The position numbers were made by a program, and so were the translations under genes. Below the pieces are notes generated by a model that was not told where the DNA came from, did not search any database, and was given only the letters and a program-made list of their open reading frames with translations. Shown one piece after another: positions 23,926 to 32,404 of a DNA stretch of 34,307 nucleotides. Source of the DNA: Coprothermobacterota bacterium (GTDB taxonomy: Bacteria > Caldisericota > JANLFM01); assembly GCA_026389425.1 (NCBI GenBank), contig JAPLHW010000060.1, positions 1 to 34,307 on the forward strand, given 5' to 3'. How positions within the stretch are numbered: the first letter of the stretch is position 1; the number at the start of each line of letters is the position of its first letter.

Positions 23926-24591
23926 TTACCAAATGCGTTGCTTGTTGATGTCCAGGTGAAAAGAGCAACCCAGGTACTCGGCTGCTTTCCGAGCCATCAC
24001 AAGGCGGGGAAAGGAGATTTCGAAATAATCCATCACCGATCCGATAGCGGTGTCGGTGGTGAGTTCTAAAGTAATGTCTGGCGGAATCACCCGTAGGAAG
24101 GAAGAGGTCACGGCGAAGTTGACGCGGTCATGGATGTCGAATTTGCTTGGGTCTTCAAGACGAACCCGGCTTCGGTGAATATCCGATTTGTCAGCCAAGA
24201 TCAGGGCTGAGCTGATGTCTGAGGCTGGGATTCCGGTCGGCTCGTCGTGGTTGCCGATGGCCACCATAATCTCAGTCGTCTCCTCGAAACCCATGCCCAT
24301 CTCTTTCAGCGCCTGGAAGGCGAGGACCGCTCCGACGCTTGGGTGGGTCTCCCTGCCGCAGAGATTGCCGATGTCGTGGATGTAACCAGCGATCCCGGCA
24401 AGTTCGACTTGGCGCTCCTCCTTTCCCAATCGCTTGAGGATGTTCATGGCAATGGCTGAAACCAGGCTGGCGTGCCGAAAACCGTGTTCGGTGTAGCCGA
24501 GCGTGGCCAGGTAGTCATCGGCCCGCTGAATAAAATGGTGGATCTGAGGATCGGTTTTGACTTGCTCGAGGGTGAGGAAGGATTTACTCAT
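23926..24591 (-). CDS. HD-domain phosphohydrolase of unknown substrate
   Basis: A 221-residue HD-superfamily protein. Metal ligands are visible: H40 in FRHASLV, HD at 74-75 in YIHDIGN, H85 and the later GNHDE, with D at ALILADKSD. The C-terminal third is variable. Such a gene between tgt and secD is common in Gram-positive genomes and is annotated only as a phosphohydrolase; the substrate is not known to me. ATG24591 overlaps the tgt stop by 8 nt; the much longer open frame upstream is a shadow of tgt. It is the last gene of the yebC-ruv-queA-tgt run before a new promoter serves secDF. Confidence 0.88.
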   Translation of the reverse strand: MSKSFLTLEQVKTDPQIHHFIQRADDYLATLGYTEHGFRHASLVSAIAMNILKRLGKEERQVELAGIAGYIHDIGNLCGRETHPSVGAVLAFQALKEMGMGFEETTEIMVAIGNHDEPTGIPASDISSALILADKSDIHRSRVRLEDPSKFDIHDRVNFAVTSSFLRVIPPDITLELTTDTAIGSVMDYFEISFPRLVMARKAAEYLGCSFHLDINKQRIW

Positions 24592-25702
24592 TGATACTAG
24601 CCTCCTTATAGGTGGCATCAAACGTTGCCAGAAATGCTGGGAAAGATCCTTCCCGTAAAGCATAGCGGATCTGTTCCATAAGGTGTTCCATAAAACGCAG
24701 GTTGTGATAGGAGAGTAGTCGCCCGCCCAGCATCTCTTTGCTGGTGAAGAGATGGCGAAGATAGGCGCGGGAAAAGTGGCGGCAAACATAACAGTCACAG
24801 GCTTCGTCGATGGGGCTAAAGTCGTCGCGGAAACGGGCATTGTCGATGTTGATTTTGCCTCGTTGGCAATAGACTGTGCCGTTTCTCCCCAGTCGAGTGG
24901 GCAGGACGCAATCGAAGAGGTCCACTCCCAATGCGACCGAGTGCACTAAGGCGGAAGGCGCGCTCATCCCCATCAGGTAACGTGGCTTGGAGGGGGACAT
25001 GGCCGGAGTAAGCCTAGCCAATGTTTCCAGCATCAGCTCTTTTTCCTCACCTACGGAGAGGCCGCCGATGGCCAATCCGGCGAAGCCGATCTCCTCCAAC
25101 TGCTCTAACGAAACAAGGCGCAGGTCGAAATAGGTACCACCCTGGATGATACCGAAGAGGGTGCCTGGTTTGTCTTGATGATACTCCTTGCTCCGTCGAG
25201 CCCAACGGGTGGTGCGGCTGACCGCATCCTCCACAGCGCGGCGCGAAGCCGGCAAGGAGAGGCAGATGTCCAGCGGCATCAGTAAGTCGGAGCCCAGTTT
25301 TTCCTGTACTCCTACACATAGCTCGGGGGTGAAGAGGTGGGAGGAGCCGTCGATGTGCGAGCGAAATCGCACGCCCTCCTCGGTGAGCTTGCGCAGGTGA
25401 CCCAAGGAGAGGACTTGGTAGCCGCCTGAATCGGTGAGGATGGTCCCCTGCCAGTGCATGAAGTGGTGGAGACCGCCGGCTCTCTCGATCAGCTCGGCTC
25501 CTGGCCGCAGATAGAGATGGTAGGTGTTGCAAAGGATGATCCGTGCTCCGATTTCCCACACCTCCTCGGGGATCAAAGCCTTGACTGTGGCTTGTGTCCC
25601 CACCGGCATGAAGGCGGGTGTCTGGGCTTCCCCGTGGGCGGTGCGCAGCACCCCAAGGCGCCCCCCGCTGGTGGGGTCAGTGCATATAATTCGAAAATTC
25701 AT
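24584..25702 (-). CDS. tgt: Queuine tRNA-ribosyltransferase (tRNA-guanine transglycosylase)
   Basis: A 372-residue enzyme that exchanges guanine-34 for the queuosine precursor preQ1 in GUN-anticodon tRNAs. DSGGYQVLSLG has the conserved D91, and D264 in DLFDCVLPTR is the nucleophile. The zinc site is C302, C304, C307 and H333. ATG25702 is chosen, with GAGG 7 nt upstream; the GTG at 25714 lacks a ribosome site. It acts directly before QueA, the next enzyme, whose gene lies 121 nt upstream. The gap holds a palindrome but no clear promoter. Confidence 0.95.
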   Translation of the reverse strand: MNFRIICTDPTSGGRLGVLRTAHGEAQTPAFMPVGTQATVKALIPEEVWEIGARIILCNTYHLYLRPGAELIERAGGLHHFMHWQGTILTDSGGYQVLSLGHLRKLTEEGVRFRSHIDGSSHLFTPELCVGVQEKLGSDLLMPLDICLSLPASRRAVEDAVSRTTRWARRSKEYHQDKPGTLFGIIQGGTYFDLRLVSLEQLEEIGFAGLAIGGLSVGEEKELMLETLARLTPAMSPSKPRYLMGMSAPSALVHSVALGVDLFDCVLPTRLGRNGTVYCQRGKINIDNARFRDDFSPIDEACDCYVCRHFSRAYLRHLFTSKEMLGGRLLSYHNLRFMEHLMEQIRYALREGSFPAFLATFDATYKEASINE

Positions 25703-25748
25703 TTGTTGCCTCACAATTCCAGCTTGACTGCAACTTTCTCCCTCATTT

Positions 25749-25770
25749 CCTCATCTTCATGAAAATGAGG
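25749..25770. repeat. 22-nt palindrome between queA and tgt
   Basis: CCTCATCTTCATGAAAATGAGG reads the same on both strands except for one mismatched pair, so it could be an operator-like site or a hairpin. A second, weaker ATAAGGG/CCCTTAT pairing spans about 25776-25812. Together they fill most of the 108-nt gap; a queA terminator is possible. Confidence 0.45.
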
Positions 25771-25822
25771 AAGATAAGGGGTGATTGTTTCGTCTTTTCA
25801 TCTTCCCTTATTCCTGCCGACC

Positions 25823-26842
25823 CTACAGAATCAGCATCGCGTCCCCGAAGGAGAAGAAGCGGTAGCGAAGGTCCACAGCTTCCTGGTAGGCAGCGAAAAT
25901 TTGTCCACGCGAGGCAAAGGCTGAAACGAGGAGGAGCAAAGTGCTCTTGGGCAGATGAAAGTTGGTAATGATAGCGTCGCAGGCGCAAAAAGGGAAGCCG
26001 GGGGTGATAAAGAGCGCGGTCAGGCCATTCATTGCTTGCACCTCCCCAGTGCTTCCAGCGGCCGTCTCCAAAGCCCGGACCACGGTTGTGCCGCAGGCAA
26101 AGACCTTCCCACCATTGCGGTGTGTCTCTCGAATGGCCGCAGCGGCAGCGATGCTCAAGCTGAACTCCTCTTCGTGCATCTGGTGGTCTTCGATCTCCTC
26201 GGCGCGGATGGGTCGGAAGGTGCCCAACCCGGCGTGAAGAGTCACCTCGACGCGGTTAACACCTTTGTTTTGTAAGGACCAGATTAGCTCGGGAGTGAAG
26301 TGAAGGCCGGCGGTGGGCGCCGCTACTGCCCCCCGCTTCTGGGCGAAGATGGTTTGGTAGTCCGAGTCAGTGCGCAGAGGAGCCTTGATGTAGGGTGGAA
26401 GGGGGATCTCGCCTTGCTCCTCCAGAAAATCCCAGTCGAAAGCGCTGAAACGCACGGTGCGGCCACCGAAGGAATTTCGGCTCTCCACTTGAATCTCTAC
26501 GCCATTCACTAAAAGCCGATCCCCGGGTTGCAGCTTGCGCCCCGGCCGGACCAAAGCTTCCCATCGCAGCAATTCTTCATCTAGTGGGCGTAGGAGAAAT
26601 ACCTCCCCTTTCCCTCCGGTGGGCAGGCGGCCATGGAGACGGGCGGCGATGACGCGTGTGTTGTTTACGACCAACAAGTCCCCGGGGACCATATAATCGA
26701 CGACATCGCGGAACAAGCGATGATGGATCTCTCCGGTGGCGCGGTCCAACACCAGCAGGCGAGCTGCGTCGCGTGGATTAACCGGGTGCTGGGCAATGAG
26801 TTCGGGGGGGAGGTGGTAGTCGTACGTGGCGATCTTGGTCAT
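25823..26842 (-). CDS. queA: S-adenosylmethionine:tRNA ribosyltransferase-isomerase
   Basis: A 339-residue enzyme that transfers the ribosyl part of SAM to preQ1-tRNA, making epoxyqueuosine. The start MTKIATYDYHLPPELIAQHP is typical. Further motifs are VVNNTRVIAARL, APTAGLHFTPEL, VTLHAGLGTFRPI and the C-terminal LITNFHLPKSTLL-type block (IITNFHLPKSTLL). ATG26842 overlaps the stop of the SpoIID-like gene; the open frame upstream is a shadow of it. Works in sequence with tgt downstream; no queG, queH or preQ1 synthesis gene is in this window. Confidence 0.95.
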   Translation of the reverse strand: MTKIATYDYHLPPELIAQHPVNPRDAARLLVLDRATGEIHHRLFRDVVDYMVPGDLLVVNNTRVIAARLHGRLPTGGKGEVFLLRPLDEELLRWEALVRPGRKLQPGDRLLVNGVEIQVESRNSFGGRTVRFSAFDWDFLEEQGEIPLPPYIKAPLRTDSDYQTIFAQKRGAVAAPTAGLHFTPELIWSLQNKGVNRVEVTLHAGLGTFRPIRAEEIEDHQMHEEEFSLSIAAAAAIRETHRNGGKVFACGTTVVRALETAAGSTGEVQAMNGLTALFITPGFPFCACDAIITNFHLPKSTLLLLVSAFASRGQIFAAYQEAVDLRYRFFSFGDAMLIL

Positions 26843-28443
26843 CAGTAACGCGTCTCCAACTGGATGCCGGTGTAGTAAGTCATAAGGATGGCAATGTAGC
26901 TCATCCCCTCCTCGGCGCGGGCCTTGGCTCCCCACTGCGGCATACCCAGGCCGTGGCCGTTGCCATGTCCGGTGAAGGTCAGGACAACACCTAAACCCGC
27001 CGTGGGAGAGGGAGTTGTCGAAGTGAAGGATAGAGGCCAGGGGCCTTCCGCGGCAAGGAGAATCGGTTGGTCCGGGGGGAAGGACGTCCCCAGGGAAGAG
27101 AGCAGGACTGCTCCCTTCATGGAGAGGCTTCCTAGGCCGGAAATGGACAGGCAAGCGATCATGGCATCACCTGCAGGTGGTTCCTCCTCTCCCGAAGGGA
27201 CAACACTTTGCCAGCTGGTAAGGCTGGAGCGCAACCCAGCTACCTGCCGCAGTTGCTCGCCGGTTAAAGTGCAGGTTCCCGCCGTCCCCTCCACCTGTAG
27301 CGTCTTGATACGTCCGGAGACGCCTTGTTCCAAGATCCTCAGGGAAACCAGATCTCCGAGCGTCACCCCCTTTTTCTTTTCGGCAGCCTCCATGAAAGCG
27401 CTGGTAGCTATGGTGGCAGTCCAGCTGAAGTATTTGTTGGCCTCCTCACCTGGACTGGAGACGCTTCGAAGGTAGGGGAGGGGTGGGCCGCTGAAGACGT
27501 TTTCGTTGTTCTCGGTAATCCCTCCCGAGCAGTCGTGGAAGAGGGCGCTAATTACCTCCCCGTTGTAGGTCAGGACTTGTCCGCGGGTACCGTCCACAGC
27601 TTGGTTACTGGCTTCCGCTTCTGCACTGTAACCTTTATAGACCTGGTCGGAGATGGTGCCGGTGAGGTCGTACCCTTCCGTCTCGCGGGGAGTCCCGCCC
27701 TGCAGCTTGCACAAGGCGTAGCTGCGGGCGGCCACTGCCTGTGCTTTTACCGCTTCCACCGCCCAATTGGGGTAGATCTCAGCAGGCAGGACGCCGTAGA
27801 GGTAGCTCTCTAGGTCTAGTTCATTGACCACGCGCAGAAGAGGTTCCTCGCCAGTTCGAAGGAAGACCTGCAGGCTGCCGCGGTAGCCCTTCCCCTCATA
27901 GGACAACGGTGCAGAAGAAGTGAATTGGAAGGCCACCCCACCCTTCCCGCCGGCCCACCCCAGGTCATAGGCGCGGTCTGTCTCCAGGAAAAAGGAGTAA
28001 CGGCCATTGACTACAGAGGCTCCAGGGAAGGAACTTGCGGAGCGGTTACGATCGGCTTCAGCCGCGCTTTGGCTGGGGTATGGTCCTAAAGAGAGGCTGA
28101 GAACCCCGGAGAGTTCAGCCAAAAGTGGTTTCCCTACTTGTCGCCAGAGGTCGGGAAAGGTGGAGACAGCTTGCTGCAGCGAGGAAACCGGACCCGCCTC
28201 CAGGATCACCCACCAAGGGTCGGTGAGAGGCCAGAGGGCGAGCGATTCCCCACCGGAGAAAGTAACTTGCCCTCCACTCGAGGGAAAGAGAACTTGCCAC
28301 GGAGAATCACCGCCAATCAAGCTGGCATTCGGGGAGGAGTCGAGCAATAGGCACAGAGACGGGGTCTCACTTCCTCCTCCGGCTGTGGTAATCGGCACCA
28401 AGAGCAAAACAATCAAGAGGAGGAGGCTAAGGGAAAAGCGCAT
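26842..28443 (-). CDS. SpoIID/LytB-domain secreted protein
   Basis: A 533-residue protein with a clear signal peptide (MRFSLSLLLLIVLLLVPITTAGG, cleaved about residue 21). A SPOR-like stretch (about 85-150) comes next. The SpoIID core follows, with ESYLYGVLPAEI, AVEAVKAQAVAARSYAL, the Y-rich SDQVYKGYSAE segment and the C-terminal GHGNGHGLGMPQWGA motif. SpoIID of Bacillus is a lytic transglycosylase for engulfment, but homologues occur in non-sporulating phyla, so this alone does not show sporulation. ATG28443 lies within the end of ruvB. A gene of this type between ruvB and queA is a recurrent arrangement in anaerobic Gram-positives. Confidence 0.9.
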   Translation of the reverse strand: MRFSLSLLLLIVLLLVPITTAGGGSETPSLCLLLDSSPNASLIGGDSPWQVLFPSSGGQVTFSGGESLALWPLTDPWWVILEAGPVSSLQQAVSTFPDLWRQVGKPLLAELSGVLSLSLGPYPSQSAAEADRNRSASSFPGASVVNGRYSFFLETDRAYDLGWAGGKGGVAFQFTSSAPLSYEGKGYRGSLQVFLRTGEEPLLRVVNELDLESYLYGVLPAEIYPNWAVEAVKAQAVAARSYALCKLQGGTPRETEGYDLTGTISDQVYKGYSAEAEASNQAVDGTRGQVLTYNGEVISALFHDCSGGITENNENVFSGPPLPYLRSVSSPGEEANKYFSWTATIATSAFMEAAEKKKGVTLGDLVSLRILEQGVSGRIKTLQVEGTAGTCTLTGEQLRQVAGLRSSLTSWQSVVPSGEEEPPAGDAMIACLSISGLGSLSMKGAVLLSSLGTSFPPDQPILLAAEGPWPLSFTSTTPSPTAGLGVVLTFTGHGNGHGLGMPQWGAKARAEEGMSYIAILMTYYTGIQLETRY

Positions 28444-29434
28444 GGGTACCCTGTATCTCCAGCCGGAGGTGCTGCTTCGCCTTCTCCGTCAGCATCCGCC
28501 CACGCGCGGTCCGCTCCAAAAGGCCTGATTGGATCAAGTATGGTTCGTAGACGTCCTCCACCGTGTCGCGATCCTCCCCCAGGATTGCGCACATCGTTTC
28601 GATCCCTAGTGGCCCCCCACCATATTTACGGGCCAAGGCCTCCAGCAGTTGGCGGTCCATCTCATCCAAGCCCAGCTCGTCGATTTTCATCAATTGGAAA
28701 GTCTCCTCCAATACCAACTTAGTGACTTGGCCATTGTTACGAGCTACAGCGTAGTCGATAACTCGCTTCAAGAGACGGTTGGCGATGCGGGGGGTGCCCC
28801 GTGCGCGTTGAGCGATGGTCTCAGCTTGCTTCCCGTCCACTGCTGTGCCGTAAATTCGCGAAGCTCGGCGGATGATCGCAACGATCTCAGGCAGCGCGTA
28901 GAAACCCAGGCGAAAGACTAGGCCAAAGCGGTCACGCAATGGACTGGTCAGCATCCCGGCTCGTGTCGTGGCCCCCACCAAGGTGAAGGGAGCCAGCGGA
29001 ACCTCGATGGCTTTGGCGGTCAGGCCTTTGCCCAGGGTGATGTGCAGGCGGAAGTCCTCCATCGCCGGATAGAGGGTCTCCTCGGCAGCACGGCTGAGGC
29101 GGTGGATCTCGTCGATAAAGAGCACGTCTCCCTCCTGCAGGCTGGCTACGATGGTAGCCAGATCGCGGGGGGAGGTGATGGCCGGGCCGGTGGAACGCCA
29201 AAGTTTGCTGCCCATCTCGTGAGCGACCACCGCAGCGATGGTCGTCTTTCCCATTCCGGGAGGCCCATAGACGAGGATGTGGTCGATCGGCAGGGAGCGG
29301 ATCTTGGCTGCTTCAATGGCAATGCGCAATGCTTCCTTGACTTCGACTTGGCCGATGTACTCGTCGAGTGTTTGGGGTCGCAGCTGCTGGTCTTCCTCAG
29401 CTTTCGCGATGAGCTGCTTGACCGTCTGGGTCAA
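28427..29434 (-). CDS. ruvB: Holliday junction branch migration ATPase RuvB
   Basis: A 335-residue AAA+ motor that drives branch migration with RuvA. It begins after a short lead with LRPQTLDEYIGQ. Walker A GPPGMGKT is at 57-64, Walker B has D108-E109 in FIDEIH, then sensor 1 GATTRAG and the arginine finger in LRDRFG. The C-terminal winged helix includes KYGGGPLGIETM and RTARGR. The start is TTG29434, overlapping the ruvA stop (TTGA), with AAGGAGG 10 nt upstream. The frame further upstream is a shadow of ruvA. Confidence 0.95.
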   Translation of the reverse strand: MTQTVKQLIAKAEEDQQLRPQTLDEYIGQVEVKEALRIAIEAAKIRSLPIDHILVYGPPGMGKTTIAAVVAHEMGSKLWRSTGPAITSPRDLATIVASLQEGDVLFIDEIHRLSRAAEETLYPAMEDFRLHITLGKGLTAKAIEVPLAPFTLVGATTRAGMLTSPLRDRFGLVFRLGFYALPEIVAIIRRASRIYGTAVDGKQAETIAQRARGTPRIANRLLKRVIDYAVARNNGQVTKLVLEETFQLMKIDELGLDEMDRQLLEALARKYGGGPLGIETMCAILGEDRDTVEDVYEPYLIQSGLLERTARGRMLTEKAKQHLRLEIQGTHALFP

Positions 29435-29976
29435 CCCTGAAGCGCCTCCTTGATGACATCCTCGACGGTCAGGCCGGGGCGTGAAAGATCGATGGCGGCC
29501 AAACGCCGGCGGGCCTCTCCCTCGTCGAAACCGAGAACCAGGAGCGCTTCTAAAGCCTCTCGCCATTCCTCTTGCGGTAGGCTGAGATCCGTATCCCGCA
29601 GTGCGAAAAGGATCTTCGTGGCGGTTTTTTTACCGATCCCCGGAACGGTCAGGAGAGCTGTAGGATTCCCGCTCTTGATGGCTTGACCCAATCCAGTCGG
29701 TCCGACATAGGCGACGATGCCTTGACCGGTGCGCGGCCCCACACCTGGAACCGTCAGCAAATGCCGGAAGAGGGCCAGTTCTTCTCGCTCGCGGAAGGCA
29801 AAGAGGGCGATCAGATCTTCTTTGAAGAAGAGGTGTGTATAGAGGGTGACCTCAGATCCGGCGATGAAAGCCCCTTGGCGCATCAGATAATGGAGGCGCA
29901 AGACGAAGGGGCCGACACGAAGCTGTAACTCGCTCTCGCCTTGTAAGACGACTCTTCCTTCGATCTGTTCAATCAT
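29431..29976 (-). CDS. ruvA: Holliday junction DNA helicase subunit RuvA
   Basis: A 181-residue junction-binding protein. It has an N-terminal OB domain (MIEQIEGRVV to about residue 65) and two helix-hairpin-helix motifs (LLTVPGVGPRTG and LLTVPGIGKKTA). The C-terminal RuvB-contacting domain contains ALLVLGFDEGEARR. ATG29976 overlaps the ruvC stop (ATGA). The order ruvC-ruvA-ruvB is preserved. Confidence 0.95.
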   Translation of the reverse strand: MIEQIEGRVVLQGESELQLRVGPFVLRLHYLMRQGAFIAGSEVTLYTHLFFKEDLIALFAFREREELALFRHLLTVPGVGPRTGQGIVAYVGPTGLGQAIKSGNPTALLTVPGIGKKTATKILFALRDTDLSLPQEEWREALEALLVLGFDEGEARRRLAAIDLSRPGLTVEDVIKEALQG

Positions 29977-30476
29977 CGACCCGTTTCCTCCACCAGACGG
30001 TGCCATTTTGCTGCGAAGGCGTGACAGAGGGCGATCGCCAGAGCATCGGCAGCGTCATCCGGGCGTGGCCGCGCGGGTAGGCCGAGCAGCATCATCAGGC
30101 TATCTTGGATCTGTTCTTTAGTGGCTCGGCCGTAGCCGGTGATGGCCATCTTGACCTGCAAGGGGGAGTAAGTGTAAAGAGAAAGGTTCTCCTGGCCAGC
30201 CAGCAGGAAGATCACCCCGATCACTGCACCGACAGAAAGGGCGGTGCGGACATTCTTGTTGAAAAAGAGTCCCTCGTAGACAAGCACCTCGGGCCGGTAT
30301 TCCGCCACTAGCCGTCGCAAGCTTTCATAGTGCTGCAGAATGCGAGCGGGCATGATCTCGTCCTTGGAGGTGCGCAGGCAAGAGAAGAAAAGGCAGCGCG
30401 GTTCCGAGCTTTCGTTTTGCTCCAAGACAGCGACCCCCAGAGAGGCCGTGCCTGGGTCCAACCCCAGGATCCTCAA
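29973..30476 (-). CDS. ruvC: Holliday junction resolvase RuvC
   Basis: A 167-residue nuclease that cuts Holliday junctions symmetrically. The four acidic active-site residues are visible: D7 in LGLDPGT, E68 in VYEGLFF, and D141 and D144 in DDAADALAIA. The start is TTG30476, one base after the yebC stop; the open frame beyond it is a shadow of yebC. GGTGATG-like sequence at the yebC end gives only a weak ribosome site, so coupling is likely. Confidence 0.94.
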   Translation of the reverse strand: MRILGLDPGTASLGVAVLEQNESSEPRCLFFSCLRTSKDEIMPARILQHYESLRRLVAEYRPEVLVYEGLFFNKNVRTALSVGAVIGVIFLLAGQENLSLYTYSPLQVKMAITGYGRATKEQIQDSLMMLLGLPARPRPDDAADALAIALCHAFAAKWHRLVEETGR

Positions 30477-30477
30477 G

Positions 30478-31230
30478 CTACTCCGCGGTGATGCGCTGCA
30501 GCTCCTCGTTGGAGATGTCGAAGTTGGTGTAGACATGTACCACGTCTTCGTGATCATCCAGCGTTTCGCTGAGATGGAGCATGCGGCGGGCCTCGTCACC
30601 GGAGAGGGTCACGTAGGTATTCGGCACCATGGTCAGGTCGGAAGTGGTGATGATCGCCCCAGCTGCTTTCAGTGCCTCGCGCACTTTTATCAGGGCATCG
30701 GGTGGAGTGACGACTTCGTACCCGTCCTCGTTCTCGCTGAAGTCATCGGCGCCATGATCCAAGGCGACCATCATCAGGTCGTCTTCCTTGCCAGGTGCTT
30801 TCCCCAGCTGGGCGATGCCCTTCAATTGAAACATCCAGTTCACGCAACCGACCTCGCCCATGTTTCCCCCGTAGCGGGAGAAGATATGGCGGATGGCGGC
30901 GCCGGTTCGATTGCGGTTGTCGGTGGAAACTTCCACCAGTAATGCTACACCACCCACACCGTAGCCTTCGTAGGTGATCTCCTCAATGATTTGACCGGGC
31001 AACCCGCCGATCCCCTTCTGAATAGCGCGCTTTACTGTGTCGGAAGGGACGTTGTTCTCCCTGGCTTTGTCGAGAACCATGCGCAGGCGGACATTGCTGT
31101 CTGGGTTGGCGCCGCCTTGTCGCACAGCAGTGGTGACCTCGCGGGTGATCTTGGTGAAGACCTTACCTCGCTCAGCGTCGGTAGCGGATTTCTTTCCTTT
31201 GATGTTGTGCCATTTGGAGTGGCCGGACAT
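30478..31230 (-). CDS. yebC: YebC/PmpR-family protein (TACO1 family)
   Basis: A 250-residue protein starting MSGHSKWHNIKGKKSATDA, the invariant YebC start. It continues with KITREVTTAVRQGG, RENNVPSDTVKRAIQKG and an acidic middle domain. The family is described as a transcription regulator and, more recently, as a translation factor that relieves stalling at proline-rich stretches; efp lies on the other side of the shared promoter region. The ribosome site GGAGGTG lies 5 nt upstream of ATG31230 and a good promoter precedes it. It heads the ruvCAB-queA-tgt operon. Confidence 0.94.
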   Translation of the reverse strand: MSGHSKWHNIKGKKSATDAERGKVFTKITREVTTAVRQGGANPDSNVRLRMVLDKARENNVPSDTVKRAIQKGIGGLPGQIIEEITYEGYGVGGVALLVEVSTDNRNRTGAAIRHIFSRYGGNMGEVGCVNWMFQLKGIAQLGKAPGKEDDLMMVALDHGADDFSENEDGYEVVTPPDALIKVREALKAAGAIITTSDLTMVPNTYVTLSGDEARRMLHLSETLDDHEDVVHVYTNFDISNEELQRITAE

Positions 31231-31232
31231 GC

Positions 31233-31261
31233 TTCACCTCCAGGGATGATTCTCCTAGAAT
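31233..31261 (+). promoter_or_regulatory. Possible promoter of pepQ-efp operon
   Basis: TTCACC (31233-31238) and TAGAAT (31256-31261) are 17 nt apart on the plus strand. Its -10 box overlaps the -10 box of the divergent yebC promoter by two bases. It is weaker than the yebC promoter. Confidence 0.35.
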
Positions 31262-31288
31262 TGTATAGCCCGCTAGGCCTCGGGGCAA
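31260..31288 (-). promoter_or_regulatory. Promoter of the yebC-ruvCAB operon
   Basis: On the minus strand TTGCCC (31288-31283) and TACAAT (31265-31260) are 17 nt apart, leaving a leader of about 22 nt with GGAGGTG before yebC. Confidence 0.7.
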
Positions 31289-31309
31289 GTACATCGGAAA
31301 GAGGCAACC

Positions 31310-32389
31310 GTGGAATCATACAATGATCTGCGCTTGGAAGCACTTCGCCGACGCATGACTGGTGCGAGGTTGGATGGCATCTTGGTCAGTCGTCCTGAGA
31401 ATGACTATTACCTGTCCGGCTTTTCCGGTGACACCGGGTATCTGGTGGTCTCCTCCCAGCGGGCTATTCTCTTCGTCGATTCCCGCTTCAGCGAGCAGGG
31501 CCACAGCCAGTGCCCAAGCTGGGAGGTTCGCCAGTTCAGTCAGTTCGCCCCCGATTTGGTCTCACTCTGGGGTGAACTCGATCTTCGTTATGTGGGGGTG
31601 GAGAGCCAACATCTATCGATGGCGGCCGCCCGTGAACTGGAACGCCTGGCCGTATCTCATTTGGTGGTGCCCTTGGTGGACTTTCTGGAACAGCAGCGAG
31701 CCACCAAAGAGGAACAGGAATCGGTTATTCTGCGCCAAGCCGCCCGTTCTGCGACTGCTGCTCTCGAGGAGGTGCTCGAGGATGGCTTGATTGGACGCTC
31801 GGAAGAAGAGATCGCTTGGCGCCTGGAGATGGCCATGCATTCTCATGGGGCCCAGGGTCCCAGCTTTGAAACGATCGTCGCTTCCGGCACTCGCGCCGCG
31901 TTGCCACATGGCGTGGCTTCCCCTAAAGTAGTGGAGGCCGGAGAGATGGTGCTCTTCGACTGGGGTGTGAGAAAAGACCGCTACTGCTCGGACTGTACCC
32001 GGGTCGTCTTTACCTCTCCCCCCACGATCGATCAGGAGCGGATTTATGCCGCCGTCCTCAACTGCCAAGAAGAAGCTCTGCGCTTGATTGTGCCCGGAGC
32101 ACGACCATGTGATATCCTCGTAGCAGCGCGCGAGATTCTGCAGCGCTCGGGGTACGGCGACTTCTCTTTCCAACACGGACTGGGACATGGCCTCGGCCTA
32201 GAAGTTCACGAGCTGCCCTTCCTGCGCGCCTCGAACGAGGAACCCCTGCAGGCCGGTCAGGTGATCACCATCGAGCCGGGGGTTTACATCCCTGGTTGGG
32301 GCGGGGTGCGCATCGAAGACACGGTTCTGGTAACAGAGGGTGGAAGCGAGATTTTCACATCGTTTCCCAAAACGATTATTATTGCCTGA
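31310..32389 (+). CDS. M24-family Xaa-Pro aminopeptidase/dipeptidase
   Basis: A 359-residue metallopeptidase of the creatinase/aminopeptidase P type, which removes residues next to proline. The N-terminal creatinase domain starts LRLEALRRRMTGARLDGILV. The five metal ligands are in place: D217 (FDWG), D228 (SDCTR), H293 (HGLGHGLG), E322 (ITIEPG) and E336 (RIEDT). The start GTG31310 has AAAGAGG five bases upstream. A gene of this kind (papA/pepQ, yqhT in Bacillus) directly before efp is standard. It cannot be told from sequence whether it acts on Xaa-Pro dipeptides or longer peptides. Confidence 0.92.
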   Translation: MESYNDLRLEALRRRMTGARLDGILVSRPENDYYLSGFSGDTGYLVVSSQRAILFVDSRFSEQGHSQCPSWEVRQFSQFAPDLVSLWGELDLRYVGVESQHLSMAAARELERLAVSHLVVPLVDFLEQQRATKEEQESVILRQAARSATAALEEVLEDGLIGRSEEEIAWRLEMAMHSHGAQGPSFETIVASGTRAALPHGVASPKVVEAGEMVLFDWGVRKDRYCSDCTRVVFTSPPTIDQERIYAAVLNCQEEALRLIVPGARPCDILVAAREILQRSGYGDFSFQHGLGHGLGLEVHELPFLRASNEEPLQAGQVITIEPGVYIPGWGGVRIEDTVLVTEGGSEIFTSFPKTIIIA

Positions 32390-32404
32390 AAGAGGTGAGA
32401 GCGA

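Noticed and set aside
26842-28443. Evidence for endospore formation from the SpoIID-like gene
   Set aside because: SpoIID/LytB proteins are common in non-sporulating bacteria, and no other sporulation gene is in the window.
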